Of a stretch of DNA of 5,057 nucleotides, positions 1 to 5,057 are shown piece after piece. The notes beneath the pieces are model-generated. The model had not been told where the DNA came from, did no database searches, and worked only from the letters and a program-made list of their open reading frames with translations. The first letter of the stretch is position 1. Each line of letters starts with the position of its first letter. The position numbers were made by a program, and so were the translations under genes. The DNA comes from M2408 sp044348665 (GTDB lineage: Bacteria; Bacteroidota; Bacteroidia; Flavobacteriales_D; Crocinitomicaceae), in NCBI GenBank assembly GCA_044348665.1, contig JBIKSI010000192.1:1-5057 (forward strand). Direction: 5' to 3'.

Positions 1-27
1 TTGACCGAAAAAATGGTTACTTTTACT

Positions 28-61
28 CATGTAATTTATGTTTGCAAGACCAAATTACATG
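28..61. repeat. Perfect 10-bp inverted repeat (CATGTAATTT/AAATTACATG)
   Basis: Arms at 28-37 and 52-61 are exact reverse complements separated by 14 bases; the T27-A62 pair extends them by one. If 24-27 bulges out, ACTTT (19-23) can also pair with AAAGT (62-66), giving a longer imperfect stem. It lies upstream of the likely promoter of the gene starting at 172, so it may belong to the 3' end of a gene left of the window or to a regulatory site. The pairing is seen directly; the function is unknown. Confidence 0.55.
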
Positions 62-109
62 AAAGTGGGGAATTCGTAACAGAAATCCCCACTTTTACAA
101 GATTTTTTT
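62..109 (+). terminator. Terminator-like hairpin with T-rich tail
   Basis: AAAGTGGGGA (62-71) pairs perfectly with TCCCCACTTT (86-95) around a 14-base loop in which TTC/GAA (73-75/82-84) could pair further. The 3' arm runs into TTTT (93-96), and a run of seven T follows at 103-109. A GC core flanked by A on the left and T on the right is the layout of an intrinsic terminator, probably ending a transcript that enters from the left edge. The T-run is interrupted by ACAAGA, so this is a moderate call. Confidence 0.45.
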
Positions 110-120
110 ATCGGACACTA

Positions 121-153
121 GTGATTTTATTTAGAATTAAATTAATACCTTTG
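121..153 (+). promoter_or_regulatory. Likely Bacteroidota -33/-7 promoter for the gene at 172
   Basis: TACCTTTG at 146-153 is an exact match to the Bacteroidota -7 consensus TAnnTTTG. The -33 element should be TTG; the best candidate is GTG at 121-123, 22 bases upstream, which has one mismatch. Transcription would start near 160, leaving a leader of about a dozen bases before the ATG at 172. This position supports 172 as the start over any upstream in-frame codon. Confidence 0.45.
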
Positions 154-171
154 CCCTCCAAATTATTCAAA

Positions 172-807
172 ATGAAAAAATTAGTTTTATTATTTTTATT
201 ATCTACTGGTTTATCAGTAAGTTTATTTTCTCAAAATTCAATCAAAGAAAAAACCATTGTAGAGATTGGTAAAATCTTGGATTTTAAAGTTAGTGTATTA
301 ACAAGTAAAGACTTGTCAAATTCTAGTACTGATAATAAATTAGTTTTGGAAACTAAAAGTTTTGCAGCTGCTGATGTCAGGGTTGTTGAACTTTCAAAAA
401 GTGAGGTAGAAACAATAATATCAACGATTGGTACTTTAAATTCGGATTACCTTAGTAAATCAAGAACTAGTGCAATAGAAGTTTCTTACTTAACATCAAA
501 AGGTTTTGAAGTTGGTGCTTATTTTGAACTAGTTGTTGAAAAAACATCCTCCACACCAACAACCAAGAAAGAAAAATACTACGTAGATACCAAGGAGAAG
601 TATTACGAAGGAAAAATTGTAAACTCTGATCAAGCTGGAACTTTTATCTGGAAAGAAGTTCAGTCGACCACCGTGAAAGAACCAACAGGAAAATGGGTAC
701 CATTTGTAAGGTTAAATAATTCAACATCAAAAAACACTACAACAATTAGTGTGGATGAATTGAATGCATTCGCAAAATTCTTGACAGAGAACAGTTCTAA
801 ATTATAA
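172..807 (+). CDS. Secreted hypothetical protein (211 aa)
   Basis: I do not recognise the family. The start is placed at ATG 172 because it gives a classic signal peptide: MKK, a leucine-rich hydrophobic core, and a probable cleavage after ...SLFS (about residue 20) before Gln, as is common in Bacteroidota. The frame stays open upstream to the window edge, but those codons cover the hairpins and the promoter-like TACCTTTG. The mature part (about 190 aa) is rich in Ser, Thr and Lys, has no cysteine (so it is not a lipoprotein), no further membrane segment, and no enzymatic motif I can see. A Lys/Tyr-rich stretch (KKEKYYVDTKEKYYEG, near residues 132-147) is conspicuous. It is probably periplasmic or exported. 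It is transcribed towards the next gene with 47 bases between them, so co-transcription is possible. Coding reality is likely, given the signal peptide and clean frame. Confidence 0.75.
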   Translation: MKKLVLLFLLSTGLSVSLFSQNSIKEKTIVEIGKILDFKVSVLTSKDLSNSSTDNKLVLETKSFAAADVRVVELSKSEVETIISTIGTLNSDYLSKSRTSAIEVSYLTSKGFEVGAYFELVVEKTSSTPTTKKEKYYVDTKEKYYEGKIVNSDQAGTFIWKEVQSTTVKEPTGKWVPFVRLNNSTSKNTTTISVDELNAFAKFLTENSSKL

Positions 808-812
808 TTTTG
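781..812 (+). promoter_or_regulatory. Possible promoter for the 855-2834 gene pair
   Basis: TTG at 781-783 (within TTGACA) and TAATTTTG at 805-812, an exact TAnnTTTG match, are 21 bases apart, within the usual Bacteroidota -33/-7 spacing. The element overlaps the last codons of the preceding gene and would give a leader of about 35 bases. A second, one-mismatch -7 (TACTTTAG, 844-851) sits directly before the ATG. In such AT-rich DNA chance matches are common. Confidence 0.35.
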
Positions 813-854
813 CATCTTTATAATTTTCTGGTCAATTTTTCGTTACTTTAGTAA

Positions 855-1613
855 ATGATTAAAATGAAATTGCTTTTTTTACTTTTATTTTTTACTTCAA
901 CGATATTTGCACAGCAAAACTTGAAAGATAGTGTTATTGGCACTCCTTGGGTTGCAGTTCATTATGGTGGAAATATTCCTCAAAAAGATTTAGCCAAAAA
1001 GTTCGGATATTTGAACCACTTAGGTTTCATTGCTGGATACAAAACGAATAAAAATTGGTTTTGGGGTGTAGAATCTAATTTTATTTTTGGTGATAAAATA
1101 AACGCAACTGGATTATTTGACGAATTGGTCGATTCTAATGGTAATATTTCCGATGTTAATGGAGATATTGCAAAAGTGCTTGTTTTGGCTCGTGGTTTTA
1201 ATGCAAATCTCAGTATTGGAAAAGTTCTACCTTATTTGAGCCTTACAAAAAACTCTGGTTTCTTTGTCAATGGTGGTGTTGGCTTTTTAGCACATAAAAT
1301 GAGAGTTGAAACGCAAGACCATGTGGTTCCACAAATTGAATTGGATTACCGTAAAGGCTATGACCGCTTGGTACAAGGAATAAATTTTCATCAATTTTTA
1401 GGTTATGCTTTCATGTCAAATTCCTCTTTAATAAAATTTTACGGAGGTTTTTATGCGCAACAAGGATTTACTAGGAATCAACGTACTATATTTTTTGATC
1501 AACCTAATATTCCAGTTTCTAAAGAAATAATGAAAGACTTTCAAATTGGATTTAGAGCTGGCTGGTTTATTCCCATTTACAAAAGAAAACCGAAAGATTT
1601 CTACTTCAATTAA
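855..1613 (+). CDS. Exported, probably outer-membrane beta-barrel protein
   Basis: This is a 252-aa protein with an N-terminal signal peptide (residues 1-19, hydrophobic LLFLLLFF core, cleavage after ...TIFA before QQ). ATG 864 is an alternative start that gives the same signal peptide minus three residues. The mature part has alternating aromatic/Gly-rich segments of the kind found in outer-membrane beta strands: WVAVHYGGN, NHLGFIAGYKT, WFWGVESNFIFG, GFFVNGGVGFLAHK, LIKFYGGFYAQQG, and a final FQIGFRAGWFIPIYKR. It closely resembles hypothetical proteins I recall next to Kdo transferase genes in Bacteroidota that also end in an IPIYKR-P-D/F-Y-type tail, but this is from memory. Its stop lies nine bases before the waaA start, so the two are almost certainly one operon, which fits an outer-membrane role. 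The molecular function is unknown. Confidence 0.75.
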   Translation: MIKMKLLFLLLFFTSTIFAQQNLKDSVIGTPWVAVHYGGNIPQKDLAKKFGYLNHLGFIAGYKTNKNWFWGVESNFIFGDKINATGLFDELVDSNGNISDVNGDIAKVLVLARGFNANLSIGKVLPYLSLTKNSGFFVNGGVGFLAHKMRVETQDHVVPQIELDYRKGYDRLVQGINFHQFLGYAFMSNSSLIKFYGGFYAQQGFTRNQRTIFFDQPNIPVSKEIMKDFQIGFRAGWFIPIYKRKPKDFYFN

Positions 1614-1622
1614 TTGATTTCA

Positions 1623-2834
1623 ATGTTTTATTCTCTTTCGATTCGAATCTTATTTCTTGTTTTTTGGCTTGCTCAATTTTTTAATCCCAAAGCAAAAAAA
1701 TGGATAATCGGTCGTCAAAATTGGAGAAAAAATTTACCAAAAAATGATTCAAATAAAGAAATAATTTGGTTTCATTGTGCTTCCTTAGGAGAATTTGACC
1801 AAGGTTTACCCTTGATGAATAAAATTCGAGCAGAAAAACCAGAAATATTTATTCTTCTTACATTTTTTAGTCCTTCTGGGTTCGAAAATTATCATAAACG
1901 ACAACATCCAGCTGATTTTGTTACTTATTTACCCTTGGATACGAAAAGCAATGCAAGAGATTTTATATCACATTTTAGACCTAAGGAATTCTACATTGTA
2001 AAGTACGAATTTTGGTGCAATTTTATTTTTGAAGCGAAAAATCAGGGGGTAAAAATTTATTCTATTTGTGCTATTTTTCGCGAAAATCAGCGCTTTTTTA
2101 AGTGGTATGGTATAATTTTCAGGAAAGCAATCCATTGTTTTGACCATATTTTTGTTCAGAATGATGAATCCCATGACTTGCTAAAAAAGATTAATTTTTC
2201 AAATGTCACAAAGGTGGGTGATATGCGCTTTGATCGCGTTTTGGAAAATAAGTCAGGACTTGTTAAGGATGAAATTATAGAATATTTTTTAAATGGAGGA
2301 GAAAAAGCATTTATTTTGGGAAGTTCTTGGACGATTGACGAGCAATTTTTGAAAGAAGAAATTGATAAGTTACTTTCAAAACAGAAAATAATCATTGCAC
2401 CGCACGATATTTCGTCAAGGCATATTGTGGAAATTGAAAAAATGTTTGCTTCAAACACGATTTTATTTTCAGAGTTTAAAGAAAAATATAACAATCAATC
2501 CATACTAATCATTGATTGCATAGGTAAACTTTCAAATGCCTATTCTTATGGAAGTTTTGCATATATTGGAGGCGGATTTACAGGTAAATTGCACAACATT
2601 TTAGAACCAGCAGTTTTTGGATTACCTGTTATTTTTGGACCAAAATTCACAAAATTTCCTGAGGCACAGCAATTTATTGACGCAGGAATAGGATTCACAG
2701 TGAGTAACAAAGAAGAATTGCCTTCGGCTATTGATTTTATTCAAAAAAATCTTCCTTTGCTAAAAGTTAAAGCCGAAAACTTTGTTGAAAATAATAAAGG
2801 AGTTGTGAATAAAATTTACGAACTTATTCCGTGA
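1623..2834 (+). CDS. waaA: 3-deoxy-D-manno-octulosonic acid (Kdo) transferase
   Basis: This is WaaA (KdtA), the GT30-family enzyme that transfers Kdo from CMP-Kdo to the lipid A precursor at the inner membrane's cytoplasmic face. The 403-aa length is normal for the family. An N-terminal hydrophobic anchor spans about residues 4-20. HCASLGEFDQG (51-61) carries the ASxGE motif with the presumed catalytic Glu57. VKYEFW (126-131), VGDMRFDR (198-205), GSSW (233-236) and APHD (259-262) follow. Near the C-terminus are GGGF (316-319) and the sugar-nucleotide-binding HNILEP (324-329). I chose ATG 1623 over TTG 1614 because TTG adds only MIS and abuts the preceding stop. It is the second gene of a probable operon with the outer-membrane protein. 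Its last 11 bases overlap the convergent bactofilin gene. It ends in TGA, which shows that TGA acts as a stop in this genome. Confidence 0.95.
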   Translation: MFYSLSIRILFLVFWLAQFFNPKAKKWIIGRQNWRKNLPKNDSNKEIIWFHCASLGEFDQGLPLMNKIRAEKPEIFILLTFFSPSGFENYHKRQHPADFVTYLPLDTKSNARDFISHFRPKEFYIVKYEFWCNFIFEAKNQGVKIYSICAIFRENQRFFKWYGIIFRKAIHCFDHIFVQNDESHDLLKKINFSNVTKVGDMRFDRVLENKSGLVKDEIIEYFLNGGEKAFILGSSWTIDEQFLKEEIDKLLSKQKIIIAPHDISSRHIVEIEKMFASNTILFSEFKEKYNNQSILIIDCIGKLSNAYSYGSFAYIGGGFTGKLHNILEPAVFGLPVIFGPKFTKFPEAQQFIDAGIGFTVSNKEELPSAIDFIQKNLPLLKVKAENFVENNKGVVNKIYELIP

Positions 2835-3241
2835 TATATGCCTCCTTTTCTTTGGATGTACTTGAAATAGGTTTTGCTGATGAATTAGAATCTGTCATTT
2901 TTACTCTACCATTATAAATTGCACCAAATTCAACCTCAATTGTTTGCGTAGAAATGTCACCAGTAATGTGTCCTGAAGTTTTTATTTCAAGTTTTTTAAC
3001 ATGAATATTTCCAGCAATTTTACCAAAAACAACTGCTTCTTCCGCTTTTATTGAGCCAAGAATTTGACCACTGTTTCCAACAATTATTCCTTGATTAGCA
3101 ACAACATCACCGTTTACAACACCATCAATTCTGATTGTACTAGTTGTTGAAATATTTCCATCTATTTTACAACCATCACTGATTATTGTTGAAATGTGTG
3201 TATCAACTAAATCTTTTTTGTTTTTTTCCGAATAAAGACAT
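2824..3241 (-). pseudogene. Bactofilin, frameshifted near codon 9
   Basis: Bactofilins polymerise into membrane-associated scaffolds that position cell-wall enzymes. From GAT (about 3213) to TAA 2824-2826 this strand reads through as a bactofilin domain of about 128 aa, with short beta-helix repeats such as KIDGNI, TIRIDGVVNGDV, QILGSIKAEEAVVFGKIAGNI and SGHITGDI, then a polar Ser/Lys tail. The only plausible start, ATG 3239-3241, gives MSLFGKKQK in another frame and stops after 12 residues (MSLFGKKQKRFS). The frame change falls in the tract A7-C-A6 (3214-3227 on the plus strand). One A fewer (or two more) would give MSLFGKKQK-DLVDTHIS, a natural bactofilin N-terminus of usual length (about 138 aa). 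No ATG, GTG or TTG lies early in the correct frame. It sits 10 bases after the M23 peptidase stop, in one operon. A sequencing indel, a recent mutation, or slippage could each explain it. Confidence 0.85.
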
Positions 3242-3251
3242 ATTTTCTATT

Positions 3252-4085
3252 TTATAAATCTAAAAATTTTGTTGGGTTAATGGGTCTTCCCATGTAACGA
3301 ACTTCGTAATGTAAATGTGATCCGGTGGAGCGACCAGTTGAACCCAGTTTTCCAATTTCTTGATTCGCTTTTACTTTCTGACCATTTTTCACGTTAATTT
3401 CTGACAAATGCCCATACAATGTTTCATATCCATGACTATGCTTTATTCGAATACATTTGCCATAACCTGAGCTCCAATCTGCTAAAAAAACAGTTCCATT
3501 TGCAGTACTTTTAATCGGGTCACCCGTGTCTCCACTAATATCAACTCCCGAGTGAAATTCTGAACCACCACCATGAAATGGATTTGATCGGTATCCGTAG
3601 CGAGAATTATTGTGATTAAAATGGGGATAACCTAATGGCATGTATTTAATATCTTTCAATAATGCTGCCAAATAAACATTATAATATTTGTAGGAATCAA
3701 TGGCTTTTTGTTTCTCATTTGAACTTCCTCATAAATTAAAAGAATGCTTAATTCCACGCTGCTGCAAATATTTTTTAATTTTCACCAATTGATGATCTAT
3801 TTTTTTAATGTAGATTCTAGCAATATTTGTGTCAGTTGCAAGAGGACCAGCAATTTCCTTTTTGAAGCGTTCTAATTCTTTTTTTGCATGTTCATTTTGT
3901 CTGTATTTTGAGCTTAAAATGAAGATGGATATTATAAGTGCTACCAGCAAAATTGCTAAAGATAAGACATAGTATTTTAGACGTGCCAAATGTTTAGTTT
4001 GGATCGAGAATGACTTCGTATTTGGATTGTTTTTATTAACAATCATCAAGGTACTGTATTCTTTTCTGCGTCTATTTTTATTCAT
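3252..4085 (-). pseudogene. M23 (LytM-type) peptidoglycan endopeptidase with in-frame TGA
   Basis: This is a zinc metallopeptidase expected to cut peptide cross-links of peptidoglycan from the periplasmic face. Read through, it is 277 codons: a basic cytoplasmic N-terminus, one membrane helix (about 38-58), a charged probable coiled coil (60-110), a linker, and an M23 domain (about 150-277). Zinc and catalytic residues are all present: FHSGVD (His178, Asp182), LYGH (His226) and HLH (His257, His259). Codon 119 (3729-3731) is TGA, followed in the same frame by GSSNEKQKAIDSYKYYNVYL and the intact domain, so no frameshift is involved. A single G-to-T change (GGA to TGA) would explain it; homologues I recall have Gly-Gly there. 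As given, the anchor half (118 aa) would be made without the enzyme. The TTG at 3671 could start only a short product without an export signal. The start ATG 4083-4085 is the one that includes the whole basic N-terminus. The gene is followed by a bactofilin. Confidence 0.88.
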
Positions 4086-4143
4086 AAATAGTATGATACA
4101 ATGTTAAAAAATGAACTATTAAACTAGAACATATTTTTTTGCA

Positions 4144-4179
4144 GTAGCGAATTTACAAAAATAAAATCGATTTTGCTAC
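4144..4179. repeat. Imperfect inverted repeat in the divergent intergenic region
   Basis: GTAGC (4144-4148) pairs with GCTAC (4175-4179), extended by one G-T and two A-T pairs, around an A-rich loop. It lies in the 188-bp gap between the divergent M23 peptidase and gtrA genes and overlaps the weak minus-strand promoter candidate. It could be an operator half-site pair or chance. Otherwise the gap shows only the gtrA promoter. Confidence 0.25.
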
Positions 4180-4191
4180 GTTTTAAATCAA
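4156..4191 (-). promoter_or_regulatory. Weak promoter candidate for the M23-bactofilin unit
   Basis: On the minus strand, TATTTTTG (4163 to 4156) matches TAnnTTTG exactly, but the nearest TTG (4191 to 4189) is 25 bases upstream, slightly beyond the normal 17-23 spacing. The leader would be about 65 bases. A closer one-mismatch -7, TAACATTG (4106 to 4099), has no matching TTG. The position between divergent genes is right, but the sequence support is thin. Confidence 0.25.
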
Positions 4192-4239
4192 TTGAATTTA
4201 ATTATTTCGACAAATTAATGATTTATAAAGATTCAAATT

Positions 4240-4268
4240 TGCCTATTTTTTAAATATTAGTACTTTTG
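4240..4268 (+). promoter_or_regulatory. Strong Bacteroidota-type promoter for gtrA
   Basis: TTG (4240-4242), an 18-base spacer and TACTTTTG (4261-4268) match TTG-N17-23-TAnnTTTG exactly. The -7 element ends only five bases before the ATG at 4274, so transcription would begin at or within a few bases of the start codon and leave no room for a ribosome binding site. Confidence 0.65.
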
Positions 4269-4273
4269 TAAAA

Positions 4274-4762
4274 ATGTATAATGACAATAATTTTCTGATA
4301 AGGTTAATAATCCAAATCCTTGATTTTTTTTATCCACTGGTGAAAAAAATTATGCCAAAGCAAACCTATTACTATATTGCATGCGGAGGTTTTAATACCT
4401 TGTTGGGGTTTGTAATTTATTATTTGACTTTTCATTATTTTTTGGATAAAAAAGATTTAGACTTAGGATTTTATGCTTTCAAACCTCATATTGCTTCTTT
4501 TTTTATGTCATTTGGTTTTACTTTCCCAATAGGATTTTTATTAAGTAAGTACATTGTTTGGAGCGCAAGTGATTTAAGAGGAAAGCAGCAATTGGGAAGA
4601 CATTTGTTTTTTCTAGTTTTATTTGTTTTAGTCAATTATTTTTTACTAAAATTGTTTGTTGAAGTATTTTTATGGTGGCCCATGCCAAGCCAAATATTGA
4701 CAACATCAATTATTTTAGTTTTGAGTTACCTTTCTCAAAAGCACTATTCTTTTAGAAATTAA
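4274..4762 (+). CDS. GtrA-family polytopic membrane protein
   Basis: This is a 162-aa integral membrane protein of the GtrA/DPMS superfamily, whose members are thought to move or present polyprenyl-phosphate-linked sugars across the inner membrane for glycosylation of surface polysaccharide or teichoic-acid-type polymers. Four hydrophobic helices are evident (about 31-56, 71-95, 109-131, 137-154). Family signatures include IACGGFNTLLG (35-45, the usual GG-x-N-T start of helix 1), PHIASFFMSFGFTFPIGFLLSKYIVW across helix 2, and a C-terminal SQKHYSF. The N-terminal extension ILDFFYPLVKKIMPKQT before helix 1 matches Bacteroidota homologues as I recall them, so ATG 4274 is preferred over the internal ATG at 4352. 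It is a single-gene unit; no glycosyltransferase partner is visible in the window, so its sugar substrate cannot be inferred. Confidence 0.88.
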   Translation: MYNDNNFLIRLIIQILDFFYPLVKKIMPKQTYYYIACGGFNTLLGFVIYYLTFHYFLDKKDLDLGFYAFKPHIASFFMSFGFTFPIGFLLSKYIVWSASDLRGKQQLGRHLFFLVLFVLVNYFLLKLFVEVFLWWPMPSQILTTSIILVLSYLSQKHYSFRN

Positions 4763-4941
4763 ATGGAAATTTAGCCTCATTGCTGCACTCAACTTTTATT
4801 AACATTTGTTCGTTTACAAAATCCCGTCGTTTATCGAATTTTTGTTAGCTTTTCTATAGTTTTACGCTTATTTGCTTGAATATTCATTAAAAAACGCCTT
4901 ATGATAAATCAAAGTTGTATTCTAGTCATTTAGGCCTTTAT

Positions 4942-4971
4942 TTAGGGTCTGCTGAAAAAGTCAGACCCTAA
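4942..4971. repeat. Perfect 10-bp inverted repeat, terminator or insertion-sequence end
   Basis: TTAGGGTCTG (4942-4951) and CAGACCCTAA (4962-4971) are exact reverse complements around the loop CTGAAAAAGT. No strong T-run follows on either strand, which weakens a simple terminator reading. GGGTCTGCTGAAAAAGTC resembles the outer ends of some DDE-transposase insertion sequences (CTGTTGAAAAAG-like termini, as in IS1182-type elements), but this is a recollection. The body of such an element would lie right of the window. Confidence 0.5.
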
Positions 4972-4982
4972 TTTGAACTAGA

Positions 4983-5027
4983 TTTGAGTATTTCCTATTA
5001 GAAAAATAATTTTGGTGAATACTCAAA
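4983..5027. repeat. Second inverted repeat (TTTGAGTATT/AATACTCAAA)
   Basis: Arms at 4983-4992 and 5018-5027 are exact reverse complements with 25 bases between them, starting 11 bases after the previous repeat. Tandem hairpins followed by open AT-rich sequence could be the leader region of an insertion-sequence transposase, where such structures limit read-in transcription. No transposase codons are visible before the edge. Confidence 0.5.
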
Positions 5028-5057
5028 ATTTTTGAAAGGATAATTTTTAGGCAATAC

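Larger units (their letters stand above)
4763..5057. other. Non-coding AT-rich tail
   Basis: I see no credible coding frame on either strand in these 295 bases. From 4763 to 4940 there is only AT-rich sequence with a short direct repeat, TCGTTTA (4810-4816 and 4827-4833). From 4942 to 5027 there are two inverted repeats, listed separately. The region may be the flank of a gene or mobile element beyond the right edge. Confidence 0.6.

Noticed and set aside
1..171. Upstream in-frame extension of the first gene from TTG 1 (57 extra codons)
   Set aside because: It would bury the signal peptide at residue 58 and cover two hairpins and a TAnnTTTG promoter element; ATG 172 gives a normal exported protein.
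1968..2494. Open frames on the minus strand opposite waaA (1968-2174 and 2156-2494)
   Set aside because: They lie wholly within a confidently identified gene, overlap each other, and have no recognisable domain or start signal; they are shadows.
3214..3227. Classic -1 programmed frameshift at the A-rich slippery tract of the bactofilin gene
   Set aside because: The downstream frame needs a +1 (or -2) change, so a -1 slip on A-AAA-AAC would not restore it.
3252..3671. Separate small cytoplasmic M23 peptidase starting at TTG 3671
   Set aside because: The same frame continues upstream past 3671 to the TGA and then into the matching membrane-anchor half, so this is the 3' part of one interrupted gene and not an independent gene.
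3729..3731. TGA reassigned to a sense codon genome-wide
   Set aside because: waaA ends naturally in TGA at its normal length, no other gene here has an internal TGA, and the families point to Bacteroidota, which use the standard stops.
4810..4833. Direct repeat TCGTTTA as a CRISPR or iteron-like array
   Set aside because: There are only two 7-base copies, with no further unit and no nearby replication or Cas gene.

Overview
The window is AT-rich (GC roughly 30%). It carries protein families, signal peptides ending in ...S-Q or ...A-Q, and TAnnTTTG-type promoter elements with no clear Shine-Dalgarno sequences, all typical of Bacteroidota. A Flavobacteriia or Sphingobacteriia member is likely, but the genus cannot be read from the sequence.

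Left part, plus strand: two adjoining inverted repeats (27-96), one terminator-like; a secreted protein of unknown function (172-807); an exported, probably beta-barrel outer-membrane protein (855-1613); and, nine bases after its stop, the Kdo transferase gene waaA/kdtA of lipid A-core assembly (1623-2834). The last two genes look co-transcribed and both serve the outer membrane.

Middle, minus strand: a two-gene unit consisting of a membrane-anchored M23 (LytM-type) peptidoglycan endopeptidase (3252-4085) followed 10 bases later by a bactofilin (2824-3241). Paired M23 peptidase and bactofilin genes are a recognised cell-shape or cell-wall remodelling arrangement. As given, neither gene is open. 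The peptidase has one in-frame TGA (3729-3731) between its membrane/coiled-coil half and its catalytic domain. The bactofilin has a one-base frame error in an A7-C-A6 tract at about codon 9. Apart from these two lesions both genes look well conserved, with all M23 catalytic residues present. They are therefore fresh lesions, sequence errors or recoding sites, not old debris.

Right part, plus strand: a GtrA-family four-helix membrane protein (4274-4762) with an almost ideal Bacteroidota promoter so close to the ATG that the mRNA would be leaderless or nearly so. A non-coding tail (4763-5057) follows and ends in two inverted repeats (4942-4971, 4983-5027). These may be a terminator or the outer end of an insertion sequence lying mostly beyond the window.

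I found no rRNA, tRNA, CRISPR array or complete mobile element. No new system is evident; the point most worth checking is the doubly interrupted M23 peptidase-bactofilin unit.
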